A stretch of DNA of 64,000 nt from Enterococcus asini ATCC 700915 (GTDB taxonomy: Bacteria; Bacillota; Bacilli; Lactobacillales; Enterococcaceae), in the NCBI RefSeq assembly GCF_000407365.1, contig NZ_ASVU01000001.1, positions 1,211,501-1,275,500 on the forward strand, given 5' to 3'. The translations under genes were made by a program, and so were the position numbers. A model generated the notes under the pieces. It was not told the DNA's origin. It did no database searches and saw only the letters and a program-made list of their open reading frames with translations. Position 1 is the first letter of the stretch. Each line of letters begins with the position of its first letter. Of the stretch, positions 41,333 to 49,062 are shown in pieces.

Positions 41333-43767
41333 AGCTGAAAGAAGCATTGCAAACCGGATTTTTATTGTTCGATGGCGCCATGGGCACCATGCTCCAGGAA
41401 AAAGGACTAGCAGCGGGGATGCAGCCGGAGTATTTTAATCTGACTCATCCGGAAGTCGTCACCGAGATTCATCGGCAATACGTGGCAGCCGGGGCCGATA
41501 TCATCACCGCCAATACGTTTCAGGCCAATGGGCACAAAATTCCGGAAGCCGAATTGCCAAAAATCATCACCGCCGCCGTGAAGTTAGCCAAAGACAGTGG
41601 CGCTCGCTTTGTAGCTTACGATATGGGGCCGATTGGGGCGCTTTTGGCTCCATTGGGCACCTTGAGTTTTGATGAGTCCTATAAATTATTTGCCCAGCAG
41701 GCTCGCTTAGCGGAGCGTGCCGGAGCAGATTTGGTGATTTTGGAAACGGTCAGTGATCTTTTGGAGGCGAAGGCGGCCATTTTGGCGATTAAGGAAAACA
41801 CCGACTTGCCGGTTTTCGTCACTATGACTTATCAAGCAGACGGCCGCACTTTTGTGGGCTGTGACTCGGTGACGGCGACCTTGACCTTGCAGGCGTTAGG
41901 GGTGGATGCTCTAGGCGTCAACTGTTCCCTAGGGCCAAAAGAGCTTTTGCCCGTGGTAGAAGTGATCACTCGCTATGCGCAAGTCCCGGTGGTAGTCCAG
42001 GCCAATGCAGGCTTACCGGAAATGGAAAACGGGGTGACGGTTTACCGCCTGACCCCGGCAGCATATCTGGCAGCCATCGCGCCGATGCTAGATCTAGGGG
42101 TGACCGTAGTAGGGGGCTGTTGCGGCACCACCCCGGCCTTCACTAGCGGCTTGCGAGAACTTTTGGACAGCCGTCAACCGGTCGTGCCAGTAGCGGAAAA
42201 AGTAACCGCCGTGACCTCAGGGGTGCAGACGGTGATCCTAGATGAGCGCTTGACCGTAATCGGGGAACGCCTGAATCCGACAGGGAAAAAACGCCTTCAA
42301 GCCGCGATTCGCCAAAAGGATTTGGGGTATCTCTTAAAAGAAGGCATCCAACAAGTCACTGACGGTGGGGATATTTTAGATGTGAATGTGGGTTTGCCGG
42401 AAATCGATGAGGCGGCCATGATGCAAGAGGTGATTCCTGCCTTGCAAAGCGTAGTCAACGTGCCATTGCAAATCGACTCTTCTTCGGTGGCGGCCATTGA
42501 AGCCGGGGCGCGGATTTACAATGGCCGGCCCTTGATTAATTCCGTTAACGGCAAGCCGGAAACCATGCAGGCGATTTTCCCGATTGCCAAGAAATATGGG
42601 GCGCTGGTGTTAGGCTTGACCTTGGATGAGACGGGGATTCCCAAAACGGCAGCCGGACGCTTACAAGTAGCCCGGCGGATTGTGGAAACCGGAGCCAGCT
42701 ACGGCATCCCCAAAGAAGACATCTTAATCGATCCTTTGGTTTTGACCGCCTCGGCCCAACAGGATCAAGTGCAAGTGACTTTGGACACGCTGAAATTGGT
42801 GAAAGCCGAGCTTGGGGTGCAAACCGTAGCCGGAGTCAGCAATGTGTCCTTTGGTTTACCCAATCGGCCCTTGTTAAACAGTACCTTTTTAGCGGCGGCC
42901 GTGGGGGCAGGCTTGTCTGCGCCAATTTTAAATCCCGGTAGCCAGCAGATGATGGCCACCGTGGCGACACTGCGAGTGATTAATCACCAAGATAAAGACG
43001 CTCAAACTTACATCGACAAAAGTCAAGACTGGCAATTTGGCCCGGGAAATCAATCGGGGACCGGGTCAACGTCAAAGGCAAAAGAGTCTGGAAGCGAGAC
43101 ACCAGCAAACACAGTGCCTAAAACTCAGACGGAGCAATTGCGCCAGTTGATTTTACAAGGACGTAAAGAAGAAACGCCGAATCTGACCCGGCAGTTATTG
43201 GCTGCGAAAACTCCTTTGGAAATCGTCAACGAGGCTTTTATTCCTGCCTTAGACGAAGTGGGGCAAAAATTCGAGGCCGGCAGCTTGTTCTTACCACAAC
43301 TGATGCAAAGCGCCGAGGCGGTGAAAGGTGCCCAAGAAGTGCTGAAGGATTACACTGCAGCTCAAGGAGAAACTGCCAGCAACCAAGGCCGCATTCTTTT
43401 GGCTACGGTGGCCGGGGACATCCACGACATCGGTAAAAATATCGTCAAGATGATAATGGAAAACTACGGCTTTCAAGTGGTCGATTTAGGCAAGGATGTG
43501 CCGATTGAAAGAGTCGTGGCAACCATTCAAAAAGAAGACATCAAGTTGGTGGGCCTGTCTGCCTTAATGACTACCACTGTGCAAAATATGAAAGCCACCA
43601 TTAAAGCAGTGGGAGATGCGGGCCTGGAATGCACCTTTATCGTAGGCGGCGCAGTCTTAAACGAAGACTATCGGGAGTTTGTCGGAGCGGATTACTACGC
43701 CAAAGACGCTCTAGAGTCGGTGAAATACGCCCAAGCATTTTTCGAACAACATCCGGAGTGGGTGTAA
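41329..43767 (+). CDS. metH: Cobalamin-dependent methionine synthase (short form)
   Basis: 812 residues, against about 1230 for E. coli MetH. Domains: homocysteine S-methyltransferase (1-290; zinc Cys in GVNCSLGPKE and VGGCCGTTP), pterin-binding (about 310-560; VIGERLNPTGKKRL, INSVNGKPETMQ), a Ser/Thr/Gly/Lys linker (about 567-600), the helical cap and the B12-binding Rossmann fold with cobalt ligand His in GDIHDIGKNIVKMIM (about 700). The SAM-binding reactivation part is absent and supplied by the gene just upstream. AGGAGG precedes the ATG at 41329. It is the last gene of the operon. Confidence 0.95.
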   Translation: MKLKEALQTGFLLFDGAMGTMLQEKGLAAGMQPEYFNLTHPEVVTEIHRQYVAAGADIITANTFQANGHKIPEAELPKIITAAVKLAKDSGARFVAYDMGPIGALLAPLGTLSFDESYKLFAQQARLAERAGADLVILETVSDLLEAKAAILAIKENTDLPVFVTMTYQADGRTFVGCDSVTATLTLQALGVDALGVNCSLGPKELLPVVEVITRYAQVPVVVQANAGLPEMENGVTVYRLTPAAYLAAIAPMLDLGVTVVGGCCGTTPAFTSGLRELLDSRQPVVPVAEKVTAVTSGVQTVILDERLTVIGERLNPTGKKRLQAAIRQKDLGYLLKEGIQQVTDGGDILDVNVGLPEIDEAAMMQEVIPALQSVVNVPLQIDSSSVAAIEAGARIYNGRPLINSVNGKPETMQAIFPIAKKYGALVLGLTLDETGIPKTAAGRLQVARRIVETGASYGIPKEDILIDPLVLTASAQQDQVQVTLDTLKLVKAELGVQTVAGVSNVSFGLPNRPLLNSTFLAAAVGAGLSAPILNPGSQQMMATVATLRVINHQDKDAQTYIDKSQDWQFGPGNQSGTGSTSKAKESGSETPANTVPKTQTEQLRQLILQGRKEETPNLTRQLLAAKTPLEIVNEAFIPALDEVGQKFEAGSLFLPQLMQSAEAVKGAQEVLKDYTAAQGETASNQGRILLATVAGDIHDIGKNIVKMIMENYGFQVVDLGKDVPIERVVATIQKEDIKLVGLSALMTTTVQNMKATIKAVGDAGLECTFIVGGAVLNEDYREFVGADYYAKDALESVKYAQAFFEQHPEWV

Positions 43768-43933
43768 GGAAGACAATCGAAATGAGGCTGTGATATAAGT
43801 AGTTTTTAATTCTTAAACAGCAAATCTTTAACTACGAACAATAAAAAATACGAATGAAGAACATTTGTAGCGATGCTTGTGTCTTAGTCCGAAGAGGGAA
43901 CAGTACCATACGTGTAAAGAGAAAAAGCAAATT

Positions 43934-43972
43934 ACGCTGACTTAGCTTGATGAAATCAAGGTTAGTCAGCGT
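43934..43972. repeat. Two-tier perfect hairpin
   Basis: The outer arms ACGCTGACT and AGTCAGCGT and inner arms CTTGAT and ATCAAG are separated by three-base internal loops, with GAA as the terminal loop. It is followed by TTGAGATTTTT. It could terminate metH or be a protein- or RNA-binding structure. Confidence 0.6.
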
Positions 43973-43990
43973 TTGAGATTTTTAGCAATG

Positions 43991-44038
43991 AAAAGAAGGC
44001 TATCTTCCAATGACTTTAATGGAAGATAGCCTTCTTTT
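43991..44038. repeat. 48-base hairpin repeat, copy B (terminator-like)
   Basis: AAAAGAAGGCTATCTTCC and GGAAGATAGCCTTCTTTT, an 18-base perfect stem, around the loop AATGACTTTAAT. It is the partner of the hairpin at 24516-24563 and works as a bidirectional terminator for metH and the Crp/Fnr gene. Confidence 0.8.
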
Positions 44039-44113
44039 GCTTGCGTCTCACGTTTGGTATTGTTCGGTTCGTAGGACGGTGACTAAATTATCGTTACTGT
44101 TCTGTTTTTTTTG

Positions 44114-44770
44114 TTAAAAAATAATATTTTCCTTGATTTTCTCCAAATCGCGAATCAAGATTTTGTGGTTTTCGATGCAAATGGCGTTCATTTCCCGAAG
44201 TTGTTGGAGCATCCGAGAGACAGAAGAGGCGGTGGTGATGCCGCAAAAACGGGCGATTTCCTCGTTGGTCACCACAAAATCAATCAAGATGCCTTCTTCC
44301 GTGGGGACGCCGAAGAGTTCTTGAAATTCGTAGAGCTGACTACAAACGGCGCCGAATTTGCCGTTCATCAACATTTGTTGCAGTTTTTTCATATTGTGCA
44401 ACAGGCGCACCCGGTAGTAATCCTTCACATACAGCTGCAAGTCCATGCTGCGATTGATGTCTTTCCAAAATTGCACCCGGTCGATACGGTACAGCTCTGC
44501 TTCGGGGGACTCGATACGAATGTTAAAGGGAGCGTCGATGTACTGAGAGTATTCGTCTTTTAATAAGGAGACGATTTCCAGCTGATTAATATAGCGGAGG
44601 TTGAACTGGCGGCCGTCTTTGGAGATGACGCTAGTTTTGATGACGCCATTTTTCAATATGTACACATAACTGTCCTGAATGCCTTCGTAGGTCAGGTATT
44701 TTTTGTAGGTCTTCTTGACCACGGGAAATTGATGGGCGGTGAGATATTCTTGCAAGACATGATGATCCAT
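44114..44770 (-). CDS. Crp/Fnr-family regulator, Ers/PrfA-like
   Basis: 218 residues. N-terminal cyclic-nucleotide-binding-like beta roll without the cAMP-contact pattern (YVYILKNGVIKTSVISKDGR), a long dimer helix, and a C-terminal winged helix-turn-helix (VVTNEEIARFCGITTASSVS, RMLQQLREMNAICIENHKIL). The size and the PrfA-box-like site next to it suggest the Ers branch of enterococci, which governs stress and sugar genes and a neighbouring MFS transporter in E. faecalis. That link is from memory. ATG 44770 has AAGGAG behind it. Divergent from the MFS gene across 241 bases. Confidence 0.85.
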   Translation of the reverse strand: MDHHVLQEYLTAHQFPVVKKTYKKYLTYEGIQDSYVYILKNGVIKTSVISKDGRQFNLRYINQLEIVSLLKDEYSQYIDAPFNIRIESPEAELYRIDRVQFWKDINRSMDLQLYVKDYYRVRLLHNMKKLQQMLMNGKFGAVCSQLYEFQELFGVPTEEGILIDFVVTNEEIARFCGITTASSVSRMLQQLREMNAICIENHKILIRDLEKIKENIIF

Positions 44771-44866
44771 TTGGTCTAACTCCTTGTAAATCGCGCCTTT
44801 TTCCAGGCTGAAATTTTTCAGAAAACAATGCTGTTCTAATTAAACCCTCTCAAAAACCAAAACGCA

Positions 44867-44880
44867 ATAACAAATGTTAA
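44867..44880. promoter_or_regulatory. Ers/PrfA-box-like operator
   Basis: ATAACAAATGTTAA differs from the PrfA box TTAACANNTGTTAA at one position and contains AACAAATGTT, the complement of AACATTTGTT reported as the Ers box. It lies midway between the Crp/Fnr gene and the MFS gene. Confidence 0.7.
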
Positions 44881-45011
44881 TGTTTTAGGTTTTTTTCTTT
44901 TGTGAATAGCAAATTTGCTATTTTTTACTGAAAGTTTTCATTAAACTGTCAACATGTCAATGAGATAACTGTCATTGTTGGTTGCACTTATTCATATTCA
45001 GGAGGAATTTT

Positions 45012-46247
45012 ATGGAAACGCAGGCTGCAGAAACACCTACAAAATTGTTTAACAAAAATTTCATCAGCATCACGGTGATTAATTTCATCGTCTACTTGGT
45101 TTACTACTTGCTGATGGTCATCATCGCCGTGATTGCTCAGGATAGCTTAAATGCTACGTTGAGTCAAGCCGGTTTGGCATCAGGAATTTACATTATTGGG
45201 ACTCTTTTGGCCCGCCTGATCATGGGGAAAAAATTGGAAATCTACGGTCGTAAAGCGGTCTTGCGTTACGGTGCGTTGTTTTACCTGGCGACTACCGTGG
45301 CATACTTAATGATGCCTACCATCGCCGTGATGTACATCGTGCGCCTGTTAAATGGGATTGCTTATGGGACGGTTTCCACGGCGACAAACGCCATCGTCAC
45401 CGCCTATATTCCGGAAAATAAAAAAGGGGAAGGCATTAACTATTACGGGCTTTCCACTAGTTTGGCCGCTGCCATTGGGCCCTTTATCGGCATGATTTTA
45501 TTGAACTTAACCAGCTTCTACGTGATTATCGGCTTTTCCATTGCGTTGATTTTGGCGATTACCATTGCTTGTTTTGCTTTCCCAGTGAGAAATATCGAAT
45601 TAACAGAAGAACACCGGGAAGCTTTGATGGCAAAAGGTTTGAGCAGCTACATCGAAAAGAAAGCTTTGTTCATTACCTTTATCGCTTTTTGGATGGGCTT
45701 GGCTTACTCCACCGTCTTGTCCTTCTTGTCTTCTTACGCCAAAGTGATTCACTTGGTAGACACTGCCAGCTTCTTCTTTGTCGTTTACGCTTTAGTCATC
45801 ACCGCTACTCGTCCTTTGTCCGGTCGCATCTTTGACGACAAAGGGGAAAACTACGTCATGTATCCAAGCTACTTCTTCTTGGCTGCTGGCCTGTTGGTTC
45901 TAAGTGTGACCCATTCAAGTTGGGTCTTGTTAGTCGCCGGAGCTTTGGTAGGGTTAGGCTATGGTACCTTTATGTCAAACGGCCAAGCGGTTTGCTTGAA
46001 AACTTGTGAACCACACCGCATTGGGATTGCTCTTTCCACTTATTTTGTCGGCTTGGACTTAGGCCTTGGGGTTGGTCCTTATGTCTTTGGGATCTTGCGG
46101 GACCACATCAGCTTCCAACAAATGTACTTGGTAGCTGCCATCTTGCCAGTGGCCTGTGCCATTGTGTATGCCTTGTTCTATAAAAAAGACGATGGCAAAC
46201 CTTATGAAATCGAAGAAGACGTCATTACCAGTGAAAGTGCTGAATAG
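45012..46247 (+). CDS. MFS transporter
   Basis: 411 residues, twelve membrane helices. The A-motif-like loop LIMGKKLEIYGRKAVLRYGA lies between helices 2 and 3, and NGIAYGTVSTATNAIVTAYI in helix 4, as in drug- or metabolite-exporting MFS members. AGGAGG precedes ATG 45012. The divergent Crp/Fnr gene and box suggest direct control. In E. faecalis the Ers regulon includes a similar MFS gene, recalled and not checked here. A short coiled-coil gene follows 12 bases after the stop. The substrate is unknown. Confidence 0.88.
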   Translation: METQAAETPTKLFNKNFISITVINFIVYLVYYLLMVIIAVIAQDSLNATLSQAGLASGIYIIGTLLARLIMGKKLEIYGRKAVLRYGALFYLATTVAYLMMPTIAVMYIVRLLNGIAYGTVSTATNAIVTAYIPENKKGEGINYYGLSTSLAAAIGPFIGMILLNLTSFYVIIGFSIALILAITIACFAFPVRNIELTEEHREALMAKGLSSYIEKKALFITFIAFWMGLAYSTVLSFLSSYAKVIHLVDTASFFFVVYALVITATRPLSGRIFDDKGENYVMYPSYFFLAAGLLVLSVTHSSWVLLVAGALVGLGYGTFMSNGQAVCLKTCEPHRIGIALSTYFVGLDLGLGVGPYVFGILRDHISFQQMYLVAAILPVACAIVYALFYKKDDGKPYEIEEDVITSESAE

Positions 46248-46259
46248 GAGGAAAAACAA

Positions 46260-46436
46260 ATGGATGAAAAAATGGTTGGTATTATGGAAGAAACGTTGCA
46301 CAAATTAGAAGAAATCACCAATAAATTGGAACACATTGAAGACAACACGCACCAAATGGAAGATGAACAAGTGGCGCTAAAAGGGGCCATTCAACAACTA
46401 AGCCGCAGCGTGCGCAATGATAATATTATTGGGTAA
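46260..46436 (+). CDS. Small coiled-coil protein, 58 aa
   Basis: A short gene with AGGAGG eight bases ahead of its ATG and a clean stop. The protein starts MDEKMVGIMEETLHKLEEIT and continues in heptads (NKLEHIEDNTHQMEDEQVAL) with hydrophobic positions spaced 3-4. It is predicted as one acidic amphipathic helix that may form a coiled coil. It has no membrane segment. It lies 12 bases after the MFS gene and ahead of a terminator, so the two form an operon and it may bind or regulate the transporter. I do not recognise a family. Confidence 0.75.
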   Translation: MDEKMVGIMEETLHKLEEITNKLEHIEDNTHQMEDEQVALKGAIQQLSRSVRNDNIIG

Positions 46437-46481
46437 GTAACTACTTAGCCAATCGGGTCAATCAAACAGGAATGACCAGCC

Positions 46482-46519
46482 AAAAGGCGTCTCCCACAAG
46501 TTTGTGGGGGCGCCTTTTT
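46482..46519 (+). terminator. Terminator after coiled-coil gene
   Basis: AAAAGGCG (46482-46489) and CGCCTTTTT (46511-46519), with CCCAC/GTGGG inside. Confidence 0.85.
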
Positions 46520-46581
46520 CCATGTCTAAAGGGGTGACTTGGCAGAAGGATTCAACACTTTCATAAATAGTCAGAAAAATC

Positions 46582-46610
46582 TTGACAATTTTCAAGAGAC
46601 AGCGTAACAT
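46582..46610 (+). promoter_or_regulatory. Promoter of T-box transcript
   Basis: TTGACA (46582-46587), 17 bases, TAACAT (46605-46610). It is about 20-25 bases ahead of the T-box leader. Confidence 0.7.
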
Positions 46611-46629
46611 ATGACAAAACAAACAAGTA

Positions 46630-46906
46630 AAAGCTGTGATAAGAACTAGTACACCCAGGACAAATGACAGAGAGTGGCCGGTAGTTGAGAGGCGCGTGCT
46701 GTCTTAGGTGGAATTCCTCTTTGAGCTTCCCGCGGAAATCAAGTAGGCGGTGACGGATGGTGGCCTTCGTTAACCGGCCAGGGTATCGATGGCACTAGGG
46801 TCCATCCGTACTTGTTGAGGCGTTCTGATGCGAGTCAGGCGCAAAAAAAGGTGGTAACACGAGCATCCAGCTTCGTCCTTTCCGATGGGGAGGAGGGAGC
46901 TTTTTT
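46630..46906 (+). promoter_or_regulatory. T-box leader of DAHP synthase
   Basis: A tRNA-sensing leader. Stem I is marked by GACAGAGAG and AAGTAGGCGGTGACGG, stem III by the following helices, and the antiterminator bulge by AAGGTGGTAACACGAGC (46848-46864), a variant of the usual GGTGGNACCGCG. It ends in the terminator AGCTTCGTCCTTTCC / GGGAGGAGGGAGCT with six T (46869-46906). In the specifier region GGAATTCCTCTTTGAG the triplet TTC is the best placed, suggesting tRNA-Phe, but this reading is tentative. Confidence 0.85.
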
Positions 46907-46963
46907 CATACCTTGCTTTCGGAAATGGCACAAAGGCTGTGCAAAGGGAAGGGAGTAATCAAC

Positions 46964-47992
46964 ATGAGTTTTACCAAAATTAGTCAAAAAATCAACACGG
47001 ATACGGTGAAGTCCGTCACCAAGCTAGAACCTGAAGTGGCGGCAAAAAAAGCAGCCCGGGATAAGGAATTAGAAGCGGTGATCACGGGGGCTGATCAGCG
47101 GATCTTATTGATCATCGGTCCTTGTTCGGCCCATGACGAAGAAGCGGTCATGGAGTACGCCCACCGACTTGCGAAATTACAGGAAAAAGTGGCGGACAAG
47201 ATTTTCATGGTACCGCGGATTTATACCAATAAACCCCGGACCAATGGGGATGGCTACAAAGGCTTGTTGCACCAACAAAACATGGAAGAAGGACCGAACT
47301 TGATCCGGGGGATTCTGGCGGTGCGGAAACTCCACAAGCGGGTGATTACCGAAACCGGCTTGACCACGGCAGATGAAATGCTCTATCCAGAAAATTTGGA
47401 ACTGGTGGAAGACTTGGTGAGCTATGTGGCCATTGGCGCGCGTTCTGTGGAGGATCAGCAACATCGCTTTGTGGCTTCCGGGATCGATCAGCCCACGGGA
47501 ATGAAAAATCCGACTAGCGGCAATCTTTCCGTGATGTTTAATTCGCTTTATGCGGCTCAACAAAAGCAAGAATTCATCTACAATGGGGCAGAAGTAGAGA
47601 CGAGCTCCAATCCCTTGGCCCACGTGGTCTTGCGGGGGGCTTTAAACGATGCCGGGAAAAATGTGCCCAACTACCATTACGAAGACCTAATGGCTGTTTT
47701 GAAGTTTTACCAAGACGGGACTTTCAAAAATCCTTTTATCGTGGTGGACACCAATCACGACAACTCTGGCAAACAGTGGGCGGAACAAGTGCGCATCGTG
47801 AAAGAAACCATGACCAATCGCACCTACCATGCAGACTTGCACAAATACGTGCGGGGCTTCATGATTGAAAGCTACTTAGAAGACGGTCGCCAAGAACCTG
47901 ACGGCCAAGTCTTCGGCCAATCCATCACCGACCCTTGTCTAGGCTGGGAAAAGACGGAAGAACTAGTGAACTGGATTTATGAACAGGCATAA
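46964..47992 (+). CDS. DAHP synthase, class I (AroF/G/H type)
   Basis: 3-Deoxy-7-phosphoheptulonate synthase, the first step of aromatic amino acid synthesis (phosphoenolpyruvate plus erythrose 4-phosphate). 342 residues. IIGPCSAHDEEAVMEYAHRL, the PEP-binding RIYTNKPRTNGDGYKGLLHQ, ARSVEDQQHRFVASG and metal/substrate sites in VVDTNHDNSGKQW. FMIESYLEDGRQ ends the barrel. ATG 46964 has AAGGGAG eight bases upstream. Transcription is governed by the T-box upstream. Single gene with its own terminator. Which of the AroF/G/H forms of feedback applies is not clear. Confidence 0.95.
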   Translation: MSFTKISQKINTDTVKSVTKLEPEVAAKKAARDKELEAVITGADQRILLIIGPCSAHDEEAVMEYAHRLAKLQEKVADKIFMVPRIYTNKPRTNGDGYKGLLHQQNMEEGPNLIRGILAVRKLHKRVITETGLTTADEMLYPENLELVEDLVSYVAIGARSVEDQQHRFVASGIDQPTGMKNPTSGNLSVMFNSLYAAQQKQEFIYNGAEVETSSNPLAHVVLRGALNDAGKNVPNYHYEDLMAVLKFYQDGTFKNPFIVVDTNHDNSGKQWAEQVRIVKETMTNRTYHADLHKYVRGFMIESYLEDGRQEPDGQVFGQSITDPCLGWEKTEELVNWIYEQA

Positions 47993-48011
47993 AAGAATGC
48001 GGGTAAGCGAC

Positions 48012-48049
48012 AATAGGACTTGGAACATTTTTGTTCCAAGTCCTATTTC
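48012..48049 (+). terminator. Terminator after DAHP synthase
   Basis: A 16-base perfect stem, AATAGGACTTGGAACA / TGTTCCAAGTCCTATT, around TTTT. Confidence 0.88.
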
Positions 48050-48097
48050 CTATCCCTAAAATGTATAGACCTATGATACAATGAGAATGATGAGTTG

Positions 48098-48111
48098 TGA
48101 AAACGATTTAA
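48098..48111 (+). promoter_or_regulatory. cre-like site
   Basis: TGAAAACGATTTAA matches 13 of 14 positions of TGWNANCGNTNWCA. It lies after a TACAAT -10 (48077-48082) and before the ROK gene, so catabolite control of the gene is possible. Confidence 0.6.
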
Positions 48112-48151
48112 ACTTGCCGGGAACACCGGCTTGATTCAAGGAGGAAGATCG

Positions 48152-49012
48152 ATGAAATTAGCGGTTTTTGATATTGGGGGTTCTTTTGTAAAATACGGGT
48201 TGTGGGACGGTGAGTTGCGCCAAACGAGTAAATTCCCCACGCCTAAAAGCTACGAAGAAATGCAAGCGGAACTCACTAAAGTAGTGAAAAGCTTTGGCCC
48301 AGAAATTGAAGGAGTGGCCTTTAGTGCCCCGGGAGCGGTCAATGTAGCCGAACGGCGGATCGACGGCATCAGTGCGGTACCGTATATTCACCACCGGCCG
48401 ATTTTCGATGAATTAGCAGCCAGCTTTGGCTTGCCGGTGACCATGGAAAATGACGCCAACTGTGCCGGAATTGCAGAAGTCCAAATCGGTGCTGGACGTC
48501 AGGCGGAAAATGCGGTCTTCGTAGTGATCGGAACCGGTGTCGGTGGGGCGATTTTTATCGATCGTAAGCTTTACAAGGCCAGTCATTTATTCGGAGGCGA
48601 GTTTGGTTTGATGAAGCCTCGCGGGGAAAAGACCTTGAGTCAGCAAGGAACGGCTGTGAAGGCGGCGGAACGTTACAGTGAGATCAAAGGGGAAGCCGTG
48701 GATGGCCAACAACTCTTTGCTTTACAAGAAGAAGGGGACGTATTGGCGGACTTAATCATCAATGAACTGTACGATCAAATCGCATTGACTTTGTACAACA
48801 TCCAAGTTTCCATCGATCCCGATACCATCATCTTAGGCGGCGGCATCTCTGCCAGACCTGAGTTGGCAACGGCTTTGAGTAATCGCCTGCACAAGTTATT
48901 GGCAGAAGAAGGGGTGGCAGAAATCATGCCAAAAGTCACCACCTGTGAATTCCAAAATGATGCCAATCTACTAGGGGCGGCACTGAACTTCGAATTGTTG
49001 CATCAAAAATAA
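48152..49012 (+). CDS. ROK-family sugar kinase
   Basis: 286 residues. N-terminal phosphate loop VFDIGGSFVKYGLWDG (residues 4-19), VTMENDANCAGIAEVQIGAG (about 98-117), the nucleotide loop VVIGTGVGGAIFIDRKL, and GEFGLMKPRGEK at the place where many ROK kinases have the zinc motif CGxxGCxE. That motif is missing, so it belongs to the zinc-free branch that includes beta-glucoside or N-acyl-sugar kinases. No DNA-binding domain is present, so it is a kinase, not a repressor. AAGGAGG precedes ATG 48152. The sugar cannot be named. Confidence 0.88.
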   Translation: MKLAVFDIGGSFVKYGLWDGELRQTSKFPTPKSYEEMQAELTKVVKSFGPEIEGVAFSAPGAVNVAERRIDGISAVPYIHHRPIFDELAASFGLPVTMENDANCAGIAEVQIGAGRQAENAVFVVIGTGVGGAIFIDRKLYKASHLFGGEFGLMKPRGEKTLSQQGTAVKAAERYSEIKGEAVDGQQLFALQEEGDVLADLIINELYDQIALTLYNIQVSIDPDTIILGGGISARPELATALSNRLHKLLAEEGVAEIMPKVTTCEFQNDANLLGAALNFELLHQK

Positions 49013-49016
49013 GAAA

Positions 49017-49055
49017 AAAAGCCATCAGGAAAGCTCAACTTTCCTGATGGCTTTT
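49017..49055. terminator. Bidirectional terminator
   Basis: AAAAGCCATCAGGAAAG / CTTTCCTGATGGCTTTT around CTCAA. It serves the ROK gene and the convergent TDT gene. Confidence 0.9.
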
Positions 49056-49062
49056 GCTTTGC

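Larger units (their letters stand above)
43768..44113. other. Gene-free region with several hairpins
   Basis: 346 bases between metH and the convergent Crp/Fnr gene. It contains a GTAGTT/AACTAC hairpin near 43799-43838, the perfect structure at 43934-43972 and the 48-base repeat at 43991-44038. The opening GAGGCTGTGATATAAGTAG is like intergenic repeats I associate with enterococci. No credible gene is seen. Confidence 0.5.
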
